Positions 6,481 through 6,481 of a stretch of 6,481 nucleotides of DNA are shown piece after piece. The DNA is taken from NCBI GenBank assembly GCA_017882835.1, contig JADGOU010000176.1, positions 1-6,481 on the forward strand, written 5' to 3'. Below the pieces are notes generated by a model. The model was not told the DNA's origin, searched no databases, and saw only the letters and a program-made list of their open reading frames with translations. Both the position numbers and the translations under genes were made by a program. This DNA comes from Frankiaceae bacterium. GTDB lineage: Bacteria; Actinomycetota; Actinomycetes; JADGOU01. The stretch's first letter is position 1. Each line of letters opens with the position of its first letter.

Positions 6481-6481
6481 C
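5517..6481 (-). mobile_element. Remnant of an ISAzo13-family insertion sequence
   Basis: Only the transposase remnant is visible. The 5' end of the element with its terminal repeat should lie to the right of the window. The 3' end was lost at the junction with the other insertion sequence at 5516/5517. Confidence 0.65.

Overview
The window is high-GC DNA with overlapping start and stop codons, GTG starts and few intergenic bases. This points to an actinomycete (Streptomyces- or Frankia-like), but no rRNA or marker gene is present to name the genus.

The left part (2..3755, plus strand) is a tightly packed run of three genes for membrane or exported proteins. A polytopic membrane protein, cut by the window edge, overlaps by 4 bases (ATGA) with a protein that has a cytoplasmic zinc ribbon, one transmembrane helix and an extracytoplasmic domain. 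That gene in turn overlaps the start of a glycoside hydrolase family 3 (NagZ-type) enzyme, probably a lipoprotein. The arrangement looks like one operon acting at the cell envelope, with the hydrolase likely acting on GlcNAc-containing wall fragments. How the first two proteins serve it is not known.

The right part (3762..6481) is mobile DNA on the minus strand. A 1755-bp insertion sequence bounded by 14-bp inverted repeats (13/14 match) carries a small Cys-motif protein (DUF6788-like), translationally coupled through a GTGA overlap to a DDE transposase with a perfect Y-R-E-K signature. A perfect 13-bp hairpin abuts the ribosome binding site of the small gene. The right end of this element sits directly against a broken ISAzo13-family transposase, which is cut immediately after its conserved catalytic E-H-R-L-F-S motif and also carries a one-base frameshift. 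The missing 3' part of that transposase is not found on the other side of the insertion sequence, where the hydrolase gene ends only 6 bp away. An adjacent deletion or rearrangement therefore probably followed insertion.

I see no tRNA, rRNA, CRISPR array or phage gene. No stretch longer than 300 bases lacks a gene. The best candidates for something under-described are the two-gene insertion sequence with its RBS-adjacent hairpin and the three-gene envelope operon; both are modest rather than a clear new system.
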